A DNA stretch of 64,000 nucleotides from Dromiciops gliroides (GCF_019393635.1 NC_057862.1:680870814-680934813), one strand, 5' to 3'; positions 34,679 to 45,857 are shown, counted from the first letter of the stretch. Program-made: numbers and translations. Notes: generated from the sequence alone by a model not told the origin.

Positions 34679-34743
<65 letters not shown>
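34679..34743. repeat. (TA)n microsatellite
   Basis: Perfect TA run of 65 bp grown from the A-rich tail of a SINE; can form a cruciform. Confidence 0.98.
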
Positions 34744-34746
<3 letters not shown>

Positions 34747-34759
34747 CAGTATCTATAAT

Positions 34760-35360
34760 GTCAGGGCCATTGAAATTGGTGTTACATTTCTCCTCATAGC
34801 CAAAAGTATTTTAGTCCCCTGAAAAATCATCTTGGATAAATCAAATCCATATTAGTATGATATACAATGAATATATTATAAAGCCAAGCATTAAATAACA
34901 AGCTGAGACTCTAAAAATACAGAACATAATACATGTGCATATTCAAACAATATATGAAAGGAGAAATATACCACACTAACAATAGTAATAACAATTAAAT
35001 ATAAAAATCACTCGTGCATAAATCTGTATATACAGTTTAAACTATAAATATAACCTAAAAGCACCAAGTAACATTATTTACCATTAAACTTTCAACTAAA
35101 ACTGGTTATATGACATATACGGCAAAGGACTGAACCTGTGATTACATTGGTTTGTGGGACTCCCAGATGAAGAACATCCCTTTACCAATAGAGGAGGACA
35201 ATCTCTCTGGAACTTGTAGTCTTAGAGATTGGTCTACAGATGAGGTATCAAACACACAGCTTTCAGGGTCACTGACAACACATAGGCTGAATCAGATGAT
35301 AATTTGTTTTGGAAATATTTAAGAAAACAAAATGCAATGGAACAGAATAATATTAATATG
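34760..35360. other. AT-rich intronic sequence, nothing recognised
   Basis: Mostly A/T with TATA-rich words; no ORF above 60 codons and no clear repeat. Confidence 0.45.
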
Positions 35361-35369
35361 TGGTTTTCT

Positions 35370-35608
35370 AAGGCACAATATTCAGTCCTGGAGTCAGAAA
35401 GACTCATCTTCCTAAGTGCAAATTAGGTTTCAGACACTTACTGGCTGTGTGACCTTGGGTAACTCACTTCTCCCTGTTTGCCTCAGTTTCCTCATGTGTA
35501 TAATAAGCTGGAAAAAAGAAATGGGAAACCACTCTAGTATCTTTGCCAAGCATACCCCAAATGGGGTCATAAAGAATCAGACATGGCTAAAATGATTGAA
35601 CAACAAAG
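35370..35608 (+). mobile_element. Marsupial SINE, long type
   Basis: TCAGTCCTGGAGTCAGAAAG, CACTTACTGGCTGTGTGACC, GGGAAACCACTCTAGTATC and GACATGGCTAAAATGATTG. Confidence 0.87.
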
Positions 35609-35980
35609 TCAATATGGGGTCCACAGGGGGGTATTTATGTATGTATGAGTTAGTGATCCCTATTCTTTTTCTATTGTGTTTGATGCTACAGGCCTAGAGT
35701 AATGAGGATTTAAGTGATTTGCCCACCAGTCAGGTAGGATGGGAACCCAAATCTACCTTATTTTGAGGTCAGCCCTCTTTTTTTCATGCCCCTGATTCTT
35801 TATATCTACACTGTTGTTATTATGATTTCTTACAAATGTGTTCCCCTTCTAATTTCTTCAGCTCATCCCTCATAGTCAAATTTTTCTATCTGTTCATCAA
35901 ATCTCTCTTTAGTTTTGTTTCAAATTTCTCCAATATCCTCATAACACCAAAATTGTTCAGTCATACTTCTCTTTTGCTTT

Positions 35981-36142
35981 TGTTTTTGTTTGTTTTTTGT
36001 TTTTTTAGTGAGGCAATTGGGGTTAAGCGACTTGCCTAGGGTCACACAGCTAGTAAGTGTTAAGTGTCTGAGGCCTAATTTGAACTCAGGTACTCCTGAC
36101 TCCAGGGCCGGTGCTCTATCCACTGCGCCACCTAGCTGCCCC
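35981..36142 (-). mobile_element. Marsupial SINE, short type
   Basis: TGTTTTTGTTTG tail, TTAGTGAGGCAATTGGGG and CCACTGCGCCACCTAGCTGC. TTCTCTTTTGCTT on both sides is the target-site duplication. Confidence 0.95.
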
Positions 36143-36184
36143 TTTCTCTTTTGCTTTAATACTTGATAACAAAGTTGAGCCACA

Positions 36185-37045
36185 TTCTACTATGCATTTA
36201 TTGATGTGGCTTTTTGGGCATTAGCTTCCACTGACCAAGTGAGGATTATTTTTTCAGATACATTGAACGCATTTGTGGCCATCTGGTCTACATTTAGTGA
36301 AGGCAATCATTGGACTTCTTAGATTGCATTTAGATTCAGACCCTCTTACAGTGAATTGTTGAGTTCCAATTAGTGATGAGGCTATATCTATTTTTTTCAG
36401 GGCCTAATGTGTCCCCCATCACTGTCCTCCTATGTTAAGGCTAATTCCTTTGGATGTAGGTTAATGTTACTGAAAGAGGAACCCAGAGTCTATATGCATA
36501 CATACCTGTCCATTCAGGCTACGGGTATAACAGTAGATATTTCTGTATCTCTCCTTGTTCTGTGTTGGTGGTGACCTTGCATGAGACTGCAATCACTTTT
36601 GTTTTCTTGATCTTTGGTTTTCTAAAATAAGATGATTCTTTGGATTTGTCTTTCACTGACTTCTCTTTAAGCTTTTGCCTTTGAGTCTATATTTCTAGTG
36701 TTATGTTCTTCCTGTCCTTCTTCCACATATAAGATGGTGAAATCCTAGATTTAGAACTAGAGGGGGCCTTATAGAGTGCTGAGTACAATCACTTAGGAAG
36801 ATTATTTAAGTTGATGTCTGGAAGATAAAGTTATGAAATAATGTGAAAGTTGGAGATGTGCTTAAGCATCTATTTGTCCAGTACTCTCATTTCAGAGAAA
36901 GAAGCTGAGGCCTAGAGAGATTGATCAGAAAATTGAGAAGTAGAAGGGACCTTTAAGATGACTTAGACTGGGGCCTTCACTTAGTGGAAGAGGAAGTTAA
37001 GACCCCCATAGGAAGCTGACCCTTTCCCAGTTTTCTTTTTTCATT
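36185..37045. other. Intronic sequence, mostly unrecognised
   Basis: A possible diverged MIR at about 36860-36930 (AAGAAGCTGAGGCCTAGAG); otherwise nothing. Confidence 0.4.
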
Positions 37046-37049
37046 TTAT

Positions 37050-37470
37050 CCCTTCCCAAATTACCAGATTCAGCTATACTGGCCTCTATGCTGAGCTCAA
37101 TGCATGATACTCCACCTCCCATTATTATGTCTTTGTACTAATTCTTGTTCCTGGAGTCCTTGTCTTCTTCCCTCTCTGCCTCTTAGTTGCTTTCTCTTCT
37201 TTCAAGACTCAGACCAAATATCATCTCTTATAGGAGTCATTTCCTGGTCCTAACTTTCTCCTTCTATGTCCTCCCCAGGTGCCAGTATTTTTTCCTCTGA
37301 GAAGCCTACATTATGTATTCTCCCAGTTATTTCCAGTCTTATTTCTCCTATTAGTATGTGAATTCCTCAAAAACAGGGACTGCTTTTGTCTTCTTTCTAT
37401 CTCCAGTGCTTAGTACAACGGCTGGCACATAGTAGGTGCTTCACAAATGCTTCTTCACTGACTGACTCAA
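37050..37470 (+). mobile_element. L2-like LINE 3' region
   Basis: TTTCAAGACTCAGACCAAATA, CCTCAAAAACAGGGACTGC and GCTGGCACATAGTAGGTGCT with TTCTTCACTGACTGACT. Confidence 0.8.
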
Positions 37471-37719
37471 ATAAGGTCACATGCCTAGTGAACAGCTGAA
37501 ACATGATTTGGGCCCGGGTATTCTGACTACAATTCCTGAACTTTTGCCATTACATTATGACAAAATGACTTACCCAAGGTGTCCAATAGTTGCTGGGTGA
37601 CAGAGACCAAGTCTCTAACCCCAAAATGTTGCATTTCCCTCCATTCATCCTGTGGCTTTCAATGTTCAAGGGTCAATCAATTTGTTAGAAACTCTGTTAG
37701 AGGGAGATGTGTTCAATTG

Positions 37720-38080
37720 GCTTGACCACAATACTCTCCCCTTCAAGAAGTGTCTGTGATTCCCTTTTCCCTCTTGAATAAAATATAAGCTCTTCTGTCT
37801 GATGTGGAAAAAACCTCATCAAATTTCTCTGTTTTGTCTTTCCTCACTGATTTCACAACACTCCCCTCACCCCATTAATTCTACTTTCTGGTCACGTTGG
37901 CCATCTTGCTGCTCCCCAAGTATAGCATTCCATTGTCCTTCTGATCACCTTTGCTAAGGTTGTCACCCATGCCTACAATGCTCTATGTTATCACTTCTAC
38001 TTTTTTTTTGGGGGGGGAGGACTTCTCCTAGCCTTTTAAGGCTTAACACAGATATAACGTCCTACATAAGGTCTTTCCTT
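37720..38080 (+). mobile_element. L2-like LINE fragment
   Basis: AATAAAATATAAGCTCTTCTG, TTGGCCATCTTGCTGCTCCC and CACCCATGCCTACAATGC; internal part of the L2 3' region. Confidence 0.55.
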
Positions 38081-38394
38081 ATGTAGGATCCCCCAAAACT
38101 ATTACTTTTCCCCCTCCCATAACTGCTTTGAATATAAACCTCTAATTTTCTTGTCTTTAGACACCTTATATCTTCCCAATATGACATTACCTCCCTGGGA
38201 CATGTATACTTTTTTATTTTGCTTTTGTATTCCCAGCAAAAAAGCTAATAGCAATATTGTTTTAAGAATGAATTTGAGTGAATAAGTTATTTTGTCTTTT
38301 ATAAATACCCAAATTAAGTATAAAGGACATATGAAAAAAGATAATCTCTGCATCCAGGGAAAGAACTTATAAATAGAAGTATATATGGAATAAT

Positions 38395-38495
38395 TTTACA
38401 TATATATATATGTGTATATGTACATACATATGCATGTGTATGTATATGTGAATAACTAAATATACACACACAGGTACGTACATACATACACACAC

Positions 38496-38531
<36 letters not shown>
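38395..38531. repeat. TATG/CA microsatellite
   Basis: TATATATATGTGTATATG followed by ACACACACAGG and a (CA)n run ending at 38531. Confidence 0.95.
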
Positions 38532-38534
<3 letters not shown>

Positions 38535-38656
38535 TTTGTGTCTAACGGTAGCCATCTCCAGGGCAGGGGCAGGGGGGCAGTGAGAAAAAAAAAAGAAATT
38601 TACTAGATAATTTTCATGAATATTTGAAAGAAATAGCAAGTTGTGCATAGTAGATT

Positions 38657-39465
38657 ATTTTTTAAAGAAATAAACATTTTTATTCATTTTGGGGTTCCAA
38701 TTTTTATCCCTGTTTCCCTCCCTCCCTTCCCCCTCCCTGAGGTGGTAAGCAATCAGATATGGGTTATACATGTACAATTATGTAAAACATTAAAATATTA
38801 GTCATTTTGTATGTAAAAACTCGAACAAAAGAAAAAATGAAAGAAAGCAAAAAATCACATGCTTCAGTCTATGTTCCATCAATATCAGTTCTTTCTTTGG
38901 AGGTAGATAGTATGTTTCATCAATAGTCCTTTGGGATTGTCTTGTATCATTGTATTATTGTGAATAGTTAGGTCTTTCACAGTTCTTCATCAAACAACAT
39001 TGCTGTCTCTGTGTACAATGTTCTCTTGGTTCTGCTCTCTTCACTTTACATCAATTCATACAAGTTTTTTTTTTTTTAAGGCCTTTCTGAAATTATCCTG
39101 CTTTTCACTTCTTATAGCACAATAATATTCCATCACCATCATATACCACAGCTTTTTTAGTCATTCCCCAATTGCTGGGCATTTCTTTGATTTCCAATTC
39201 TCAGCCACCACAAATAGGTCTTTTGTTCTCTTTTTGGGGATGTTTTTGCAATATAAACCTAGCAGTGGTATTGCTGGATCAAAGGGTGCACAGTTCTATA
39301 GCCCTTTTGACATAGTTTCAAATTGCTCCCCAGCATGGTTGGATCTTTTCATAACTCCACCAACAGTGAATTAGTGTCCCATCTTTCCAACATCCACTAT
39401 TTTCCCTTTTTTTGTTATATTTGCCAATCTAATAGATGTGACATGATAACTTGGAGTTGTTTTAA
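38657..39465 (-). mobile_element. 5'-truncated L1, antisense, with 16-bp TSD
   Basis: TTGTGCATAGTAGATT at 38641-38656 is repeated exactly at 39466-39481. Between them the element reads from L1 3' tail (TTTTTTAAAGAAATAAACAT) to GACATGATAACTTGGAGTTG, 809 bp, without a usable ORF. The perfect duplication shows classic target-primed integration. Confidence 0.96.
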
Positions 39466-39697
39466 TTGTGCATAGTAGATTTGCATTTATATGTGCAATC
39501 ATCTTTTTATAGTACTTTGTCATGGAAATGCATGTTTTATTCCATAAATTAAAAAAAAAAAGGCAGGGGCACCCTACATAGCATTTAAAAAAATTTTGCT
39601 CATGTACACATGCGATTTCATTTCCATAGTAATAGCAACTCAGGATAGAAATTCATTTTACCAATAAAGATTAGTATCTGCCTTGCTATTTAGTCTT

Positions 39698-39848
39698 TTT
39701 TTTTTTAAGTGAGGCAATTGGTGTTAAGTGACTTGCCCAGGGTCACACAGCCAGTAAGTGCCAGGTGTCTGAGGCCGGATTTGAACTCAGGTACTCCTGA
39801 CTCCAGGGCCAGTGCTCTATCCACTGCGCCACCTAGCTGCCTCTCTGT
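39698..39848 (-). mobile_element. Marsupial SINE, short type
   Basis: TATTTAGTCTT at 39687-39697 and 39849-39859 is the target-site duplication; body runs from AAGTGAGGCAATTGGTG to CGCCACCTAGCTGCC. Confidence 0.95.
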
Positions 39849-39849
39849 T

Positions 39850-40000
39850 ATTTAGTCTTGCAGAGCTGCTTAGGACACTGAGAGGTTGAGACTTGCCTAC
39901 AGTCAAACAGCCAGTACATGTCAGAGGTGAAACTTTAATGAAGGTCCTCCCCTCTCAGGGCTTCCCATCTCTATCCAATGAGCCAGGGCTGAACTGAGTC
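39850..40000 (-). mobile_element. MIR/THER-like fragment
   Basis: GCTTAGGACACTGAGAGGTTG, CAAACAGCCAGTACATGTC and TGAAGGTCCTCCCCTCTC. Confidence 0.5.
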
Positions 40001-40199
40001 GAACATTATGCTAAGTTGAGAGATCTAGTTTATTTATGATTTTTATTATCAGACTAATCCCTATCCTTCTTTCTCATCTCTGCCTATTCTACTCTACCAC
40101 AGAATGCAAAAGGAATATTGGGGCATCATGGGAAGAAAGGAACATGAATTTGAAATTATGTATCTTTATCTTGACTGCTATCCTTTCTGCTATCATCAT

Positions 40200-40440
40200 C
40201 ACCAAAACAATAATATTTATCTAATGCTTTAATGAATTGCAATGCTGCTTACCCATGGTTTTTCATCTTATCCTCACTACAAGCCTATGAAATAGGTATC
40301 CCTACTTTATAGATGAGGAAATTGAGACACAGAGAAGTTGTGAATTTCCTACAGTCACATGGCTGGTCTCTGAATCAGAATTTGAACTCAGGTCTTCCTT
40401 AGTCCAAGTTAACCAGTCTGTCCTCTATGGTACCCAACTC
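40200..40440 (-). mobile_element. MIR-like SINE
   Basis: TAATGCTTTAATGAATTGC, ATAGATGAGGAAATTGAGAC and TTTGAACTCAGGTCTTCC in reverse MIR order. Confidence 0.75.
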
Positions 40441-40829
40441 CCTTCCCTTTGTATTTGATCTCTCTTTACATTGACTTTCATGCACTTATTTCATTGATTC
40501 ATTCAAGCACCTACTATGAATAAAGTCTAGAATCTTCTATACTTTCTTGGTAGCTCCTTTGATTCATTTCACCTCTGGGGAAATAATCATTACCAGAGAA
40601 AATATAGTGTAATATTCTATCATGAATATGTACTTGCTTTGTATTTACCCTTTCTGTACATGGTGCTTCCCTATAATCAAATATAGTCTCACTGAGGATA
40701 CAGATTGTTTCATTTTTATCTCTTATCTCCCAGGAAGTAGCACAATGTTTTTACTTTATCAAAGTTTATTGAACTGAATTGATCTGAATGGAAACCACCT
40801 TTGGCATGGAATTAGGTGAGAACTGGCAT

Positions 40830-41020
40830 AGAATCCTATGTATAACACAATAGCTATGTGAACACCTGGACAAAATCTCTTACTTTATCTAGACCACAGT
40901 TTCCCCATTTGTAAAATGGGCATAATTCTATTGGTAGTACCTTCCTCAAAGGGTCATTGGAAGGAATGAATGTAGCAACTATATCAAGCATTTGACAAAC
41001 ATAGAAGAGTTATATGAAGA
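40830..41020 (+). mobile_element. MIR-like SINE just upstream of exon 2
   Basis: CCACAGTTTCCCCATTTGTA, AAATGGGCATAATTC and CCTCAAAGGGTCATTGGAAG. It ends about 80 bp before the exon 2 acceptor. Confidence 0.7.
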
Positions 41021-41103
41021 TTGACTGTTACAAGTAAATAGTGTATTTATGGACAGGGATACTCCAATGTTGCTTCAATAATCTTCCACCTTATTTTTCC
41101 TAG

Positions 41104-41216
41104 TAAGAGCTATCGATGAATCCACTGGGAAAAAGATATTTGATATCATTTATCCAAAGAAACGGCATGCCTTACACAAGAGAGATGCAGAGGAAGACCA
41201 CGGTCCCCTAAAGCAG
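41104..41216 (+). CDS. ADAM28: ADAM exon 2: end of signal peptide and start of prodomain
   Basis: The acceptor is TTATTTTTCCTAG|TA and the donor is AAGCAG|GTATGA. With the last base of exon 1 the 113 nt encode 38 residues, beginning VRAIDESTGKK and containing IIYPKKRHALHKRDAEED. The YP-x(2)-x-H-x-LHKR pattern is the N-terminal prodomain signature of the ADAM28/ADAMDEC1 group. The dibasic KR is conserved in these paralogues, but it is not the furin site that releases the catalytic domain, which lies at the prodomain end outside the window. The exon ends in phase 0. A MIR-like repeat ends about 80 bp upstream of the acceptor; the 10.6 kb intron 2 follows. Confidence 0.85.
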
Positions 41217-41319
41217 GTATGATATTTGATATTTAAAGGAAATTTCACTGGGTTATACTTTTTAATGTGTTTTATGATGTTAATTTTTTAGCAGAAAAGG
41301 CTCAAATCAGTTACAGACT

Positions 41320-41412
41320 CCTTGAGATCAGGGATATGTTTGGCCTTTCTTTGTATCCTTAGTACTTAGCACAGTGCCTGAAACATAGTAGGCACTCAAT
41401 GAATGCTTGTTT
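41320..41412 (+). mobile_element. L2-like 3' end
   Basis: CTTGAGATCAGGGATATGTT, CTTAGTACTTAGCACAGTGCC and AACATAGTAGGCACTCAATG. Confidence 0.75.
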
Positions 41413-43540
41413 AAAAATATTTTATTTTTTCTGATTACATATAAAAATAGTTTTTAACATTCTTTTTTGTTAACTTTTGAGTTTCAAATTCTCTTCCTCT
41501 CTCTTTCCCCTCCTCCCTCATTGAGAAGACAAGCAATCTGATACAGCTTACACATGGGCAGTCATGCAAAACTTATTTCCATAGTAGTCACAGACAAAAA
41601 AATACCCAAGAAAAACAAAGAGTTAAAAAAGGAAGTTTTGATCTCCATTCAGCCTCTATCAGTTCTTTCTCTGGAGTTGGATAGCATTTTTCATCATAAG
41701 TCCTTTAGAATTGTCCTAGATCATCGCATTGCTGAGAATAGCTAAATCATTCACAGTTGACAATTTTGCTGTTATTGTGCTCACATGATGGTCAGAAGAA
41801 GCAATACAAGGACACTATAAAAGTTTCTCTGAAGACACTGTCAGAGGACTGCCCAGCATGCCATGCTGACCACATCAAGCAGGCACTGTGCTTTATGAGC
41901 AAAGCAGAATTGAAGTAGCTCAAAATAAAATAAGATGTGCAAATTTAAAGAATCCGCCCCAAATGTTCATATGGACTACTTGTTCCCAACCTGTGGCAAA
42001 GCATTCTGAGTTCAAATTGGTCTGGTCAGCCACAGTTGGACACGCTGTACCTTGCCTCTGACATAGCGATATAATTTTGGTCCTCTCTGAGGTCCTTAAT
42101 TGGACAACAACAAACCAACAAACTGACCAACCAACCAACTTCTATGTACAGTGTTCTCTTGATTCTGCTCACTTCACTTTGCATCAGTTCATCTAAGTTT
42201 TTCTGAAAGCATTCTGCTAGTTATTTCTTATAGAACAATAATATTCCATAACATCCATATACCATCATCAACTGATGAACAGCTTCTCAATTTCCAAATC
42301 ATTGCCACCACAAAAAGAGCTGCTATAAATATATTTGTACATACAGATCTTTTTTATGATCTCTTTGGAGACGTACTAATGGTATTGATGAGTCAAATGA
42401 TATGTATGCACAGTTTTATAGTATTTTGAGAGTAGTTTGAACATTGCTCTCCTGAATAGTTGGATCAGTTCACAACTCCACCAAGAGTTCATTAATGGCC
42501 CTCTTTTCCTATATCCCCTCCAACATTTGTCATTTTCCTTTTTGATCATATTAGCTAATTCAATAAATGTTAGGTGACACCTCAGAATTATTTTAATTTT
42601 CCTTTCTCCAATCAATGGTTATTTAGAGCATTTTATATGACTATATTTAGCTTTGATTTCTCCATCTGAAATCTATCTGTTCATATCCTTTGACATTTTG
42701 TCAATTGGAGAACGACTTGTATTCTTATAAATTTCACTCATTTCTCTATATATTTGAGAAATAAGGTTTTTATCAGAGAACTTGCTACAAATCCCCCCCC
42801 AGTTTTCTGTTTTCCTTCTAAATTTGGTTGCATTGATTTTACTTGTGCAAAACCCTTTTAAATTTAATGTAATCAAAATTATCTATTTTATAACCTGTAA
42901 TGTTCTCCATCTCTTGTTTAGTCATAAATTCTTCTCTCATCCATATGTCTGATAGGTAAACTTTTCCCTGGTCCTTTAATTTGCTTATGCTGTCACCCTT
43001 TCTGTGTAAATCATGTATTTATTTTGACTTTCTCTTGATATATTTTGTGAGACATTGGTCTGTAGATAGTTTCTGTCAAACTGCTTCTCAGTTTTCTTGG
43101 CAATTTTTGTAAAATAGTGAATTCTTGTCCCAAAAGGTTGAATCATTGTGTTCATCAAACACTAGATTACTATGGTTATTTACTACTGTATATTATGTAC
43201 CTAATCTATTCCACTGATCCCACCAGTACTAGATTTTATTTTTTTTTGATGATTCCCACTTTGAAATACAGTTTAAGATCTGATACAGCTAGACTACTTT
43301 CTCATTTGTTTTCATTGATTCCCTTGCTATACTTCCCCTTTTGTTCTTCCAGATGAATTTTGTTATTTTTTCTAGCTCTATAAAATGACTGTTTAGTAGT
43401 TTGATTGATCTGAAACTTAACAAGTAAATCAATTTTGGTAGAATTCTCATTTTGATTATATTGGCTTGGCTTACCCATGAGCAATTAGTATTTTCCAGTT
43501 GTTTATATCTGACTTTATTTGTGAGAGAAGTGTTTTGTAA
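41413..43540 (-). mobile_element. 5'-truncated L1, antisense, split by a LINE remnant
   Basis: Starts with TTTAAAAATATTTTATTTTT (3' tail), runs through CTCATTGAGAAGACAAGC, TTCTTTCTCTGGAGTTGG and CACTTTGCATCAGTTCATC, then into antisense ORF2 sequence. The segment 41780-42139 is a foreign insertion; L1 sequence resumes at 42140 with TTCTATGTACAGTG. About 1.77 kb of L1 remains. Confidence 0.9.
41780..42139 (+). mobile_element. LINE remnant: ORF2 C-terminal segment, copy 2
   Basis: Aligns with the copies at 9235 and 50035: AATACAAGGACACTATAAAAG, GAGCAAAGCAGAATTGAAG, AATGTTCATATGGACTACTT and CAAAGCATTCTGAGTTC, ending in CCAACCAACCAAC. Nested in L1. Confidence 0.75.
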
Positions 43541-43558
43541 ATAATTACCCAACTTCAC
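43289..43558 (-). pseudogene. L1 ORF2 fragment (C-terminal region)
   Basis: The open frame contains WVSQANIIKMRILPKLIYLL and ELEKITKFIWKNKRGSIAR. Family knowledge: N-I-x-K-M-x-ILPK-x-IY and E-L-E-K-x-x-x-KFIW-x-x-K are the conserved post-RT block of L1 ORF2 proteins. Further upstream ORF2 (RT and endonuclease) is missing through 5' truncation, and downstream frames are broken, so it is inactive. Confidence 0.9.
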
Positions 43559-43655
43559 AGAACCAGTGAGTTTTAGGGACAGGAGTTGAACCCAGATCTT
43601 CTGGACTCCAAGACCAGCTTTCTCTCTAGTGCATTATAGCTACCTCAAACTCACT
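43545..43655 (-). mobile_element. MIR-like SINE
   Basis: GGACAGGAGTTGAACCCAGA, TCTTCTGGACTCCAAGACC and CATTATAGCTACC. Confidence 0.65.
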
Positions 43656-43719
43656 ATGGGGATTAGTAATAATATACAAACCACTGGTGGGTCACACATG
43701 CCAGAAGATACAAAAATAC

Positions 43720-44340
43720 ATGTGCTTCTACTTCAAATCCTTTGACACCATCCCTTTCTCCCTCCTCCCTTGTTTGAGTCTCTAATTAAAAGAAGCGGTA
43801 CTTCTTGCCAAGGGCAACTCTTCCTACAAGTTCCTTGGAAACAACTCATCCTCTTGCAGTTTCTTCAGTAGATCACCCCTGTTCACAATTAAACCATCTC
43901 CCCATTCTCATTCTTTTCCTAGCTACTGTTTCCTTTCCTGCTGCTTATAAGCCTTCCTCCAAGATTCCCCTATGCTGACAAAATCCTCACTTTATCCCAC
44001 CATCTCCAAGATTTATTATCCTATATTTTTCCTTCCCTTTTACAGGAAAACTCCTAGAAAAAATTTGTCTATATTGTTTGTCTGCTTTTCCTCACTTTTT
44101 CCTCATTTTTCAACTCCTGAATCTCTGGCCTCAAAATTCTTCTACCTGTACACACCTTCTTTCTTGTCCAGGGACCAGTAGTATCTTTAGCATTCCGAAG
44201 TTCCACATTGCTCATTTCATGTTACTCCCTTTTCAACATTCTGTACTCCATTCAAAATGTCCTTGCTATGCTTCACACATAACATTCCATCTCCTGGCTG
44301 TACCTTGGCACAAGCTACCTCCCTGCCTGGAATGAGTTCT
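43720..44340 (+). mobile_element. Diverged LINE 3' region, probably L2/CR1-like
   Basis: C/T-rich text with CTTATAAGCCTTCCTCCAAGA, CTCACTTTATCCCACCATCTC and CTTGGCACAAGCTACCTCCC resembles L2-type LINE sequence; not firmly assigned. Confidence 0.4.
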
Positions 44341-44371
44341 CCCTGCTTATTAGAATGCTTTATTTTCATCT

Positions 44372-44630
44372 AGGTGCCACAGTGCATAGAGTGCTGGACT
44401 TGTAGGTAAGAAGAACTCAGCTCAAATTTTGCTTTAGACACTTGCTGGCTGTGTGACCCTGGGCAAGTCACTTCACATCAATTTACCTTAGTTTCCTCAT
44501 CTATAAAAAGAAAATAAGAAAAGCACCTACTTCCCAGGGTCCTTGGGAAGGCATAATTAGGTAATGTTTGTAAAACAATTTCTAAACCTTAAAGTGCTAT
44601 ATAAAGCACTTCTAACTATTATTATTATCT
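44372..44630 (+). mobile_element. MIR-like SINE
   Basis: AGGTGCCACAGTGCATAGAG head, CTGGCTGTGTGACCCTGGGC, TTTCCTCATCTATAAAAAG and AAACCTTAAAGTGCTATATA tail with a TATTATTAT end. Confidence 0.85.
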
Positions 44631-44773
44631 ACATCTAAGCCCCACGTTCTGATCCCCTGGAGCTAGGTGCCCTTCCATAATTTACCTTGTGTTAATTTTG
44701 AATATATTTTATGTACACTTATATGCAAGCACAGGTTATATCCGCCCCCCCCCAGTAGAATGTCAGCTTCTTG

Positions 44774-44929
44774 GGGCAGCTAGGTGGCACAGTGGATAAA
44801 GCACTGGCCCTGGATTCAGGAGTACCTGAGTTCAAATCCAGTCTCACACACTTGACACTTATTAGCTGTGTGACCCTGGGCAAGACACTTAACCCCCATT
44901 GCCCCGCAAAAAAAAAAAAAAAAAAAAAA
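44774..44929 (+). mobile_element. Marsupial SINE, short type, with perfect 16-bp TSD
   Basis: GAATGTCAGCTTCTTG at 44758-44773 and 44930-44945. Intact body from GGGCAGCTAGGTGGCACAG and a pure A-tail of about 21 nt, which indicates a young insertion. It landed in an L2 tail that continues with AGGGCAGGGGTGATG. Confidence 0.97.
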
Positions 44930-45081
44930 GAATGTCAGCTTCTTGAGGGCAGGGGTGATGTTATTTTTGCTTGCTTTTGTATCCACAGGGCTTAGCACAG
45001 TGCCTAGCAGAGAGTCAGCATTTAATAAAAATTTGTTGATTGATTGCCTACTCTGGATCTCATTCTTATTGCTACCCTTAT

Positions 45082-45382
45082 TTTTGTTTGTCTTCCATTC
45101 CCAAAGAGGCCCATGACATTGGGGTGATGTCATGACTTGCAGTGAATTGCATTTAAGTGAGGGAGGGCTGTGCATAGTCACCAGTCTCACTTTCTCCTCC
45201 AGAGCCATCTGGGTCCAGGTACATATATACATCAGGATGACAGTAGATGGCCCTGGATGTTCAAGGCAATTAGGGTTAAGTGACTTGCCCAGGTCACACA
45301 CCTAGTGTCTGAGGTGAGATTTGAATTCAGGTCCTCCTGACTCCAGGGCCAGTACTCTATCCAATGTGCTACTTAGCAGCCT
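45082..45382 (-). mobile_element. Composite marsupial SINE with extended 3' half
   Basis: TTGCTACCCTTAT (45069) and TTGCTATCCTTAT (45383) flank it. The left part (GACATTGGGGTGATGTCATG, GAGGGAGGGCTGTGCATAG, CTCCTCCAGAGCCATCTGGG) is a LINE-like tail module, the right part the usual tRNA-derived SINE. About 300 bp, twice the short type. Confidence 0.88.
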
Positions 45383-45742
45383 TTGCTATCCTTATGAATG
45401 GCATAATAATATGCTTGGCCCAGACCTAGAAGCTGATTCTGTATAATGTGAAGTGGTTAGGTGCTGTTTAATACTTCAGAAAATAAAGGTATCTGCAGGC
45501 TCTTAAGGTGTAGAATAAATAGATCACAGACTCCTTTGAAGGTATTAACCATTAACAGATCAGAAAAGGGCAAACCCTGGGGTTCCTAGAATCCCTTTGG
45601 TGTTAAAGCCAATACCTAGCGGCCAGTCACTGAAGGGTTCTGGCTACTTTCCTGTTATATGACACCTTCTCTCTTCGGGGAAAATTTGAAAAGCTTTAAT
45701 ATTCTTGTTATATATTTCTACTAGGTTTAGAATAGGTCTTGA

Positions 45743-45857
45743 GGCAGCCAGCCTCAGACACTAATTCTGGAGGACCCGAGTTCAAAGCCAGCCTCAGACA
45801 CTTACTAGCTGTGTGACCCCGGGCAAGTCACTTAACCCTCATTGCCCTACCAAAAAA
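45743..45857 (+). mobile_element. Rearranged short SINE
   Basis: Target-site duplication AGAATAGGTCTTGA at 45729-45742 and AGAATAGGTCCTGA at 45858-45871. The normal head is replaced: AGCCTCAGACACT occurs both at the start and in its normal place, while the tRNA-like A-box region is absent. Confidence 0.9.
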
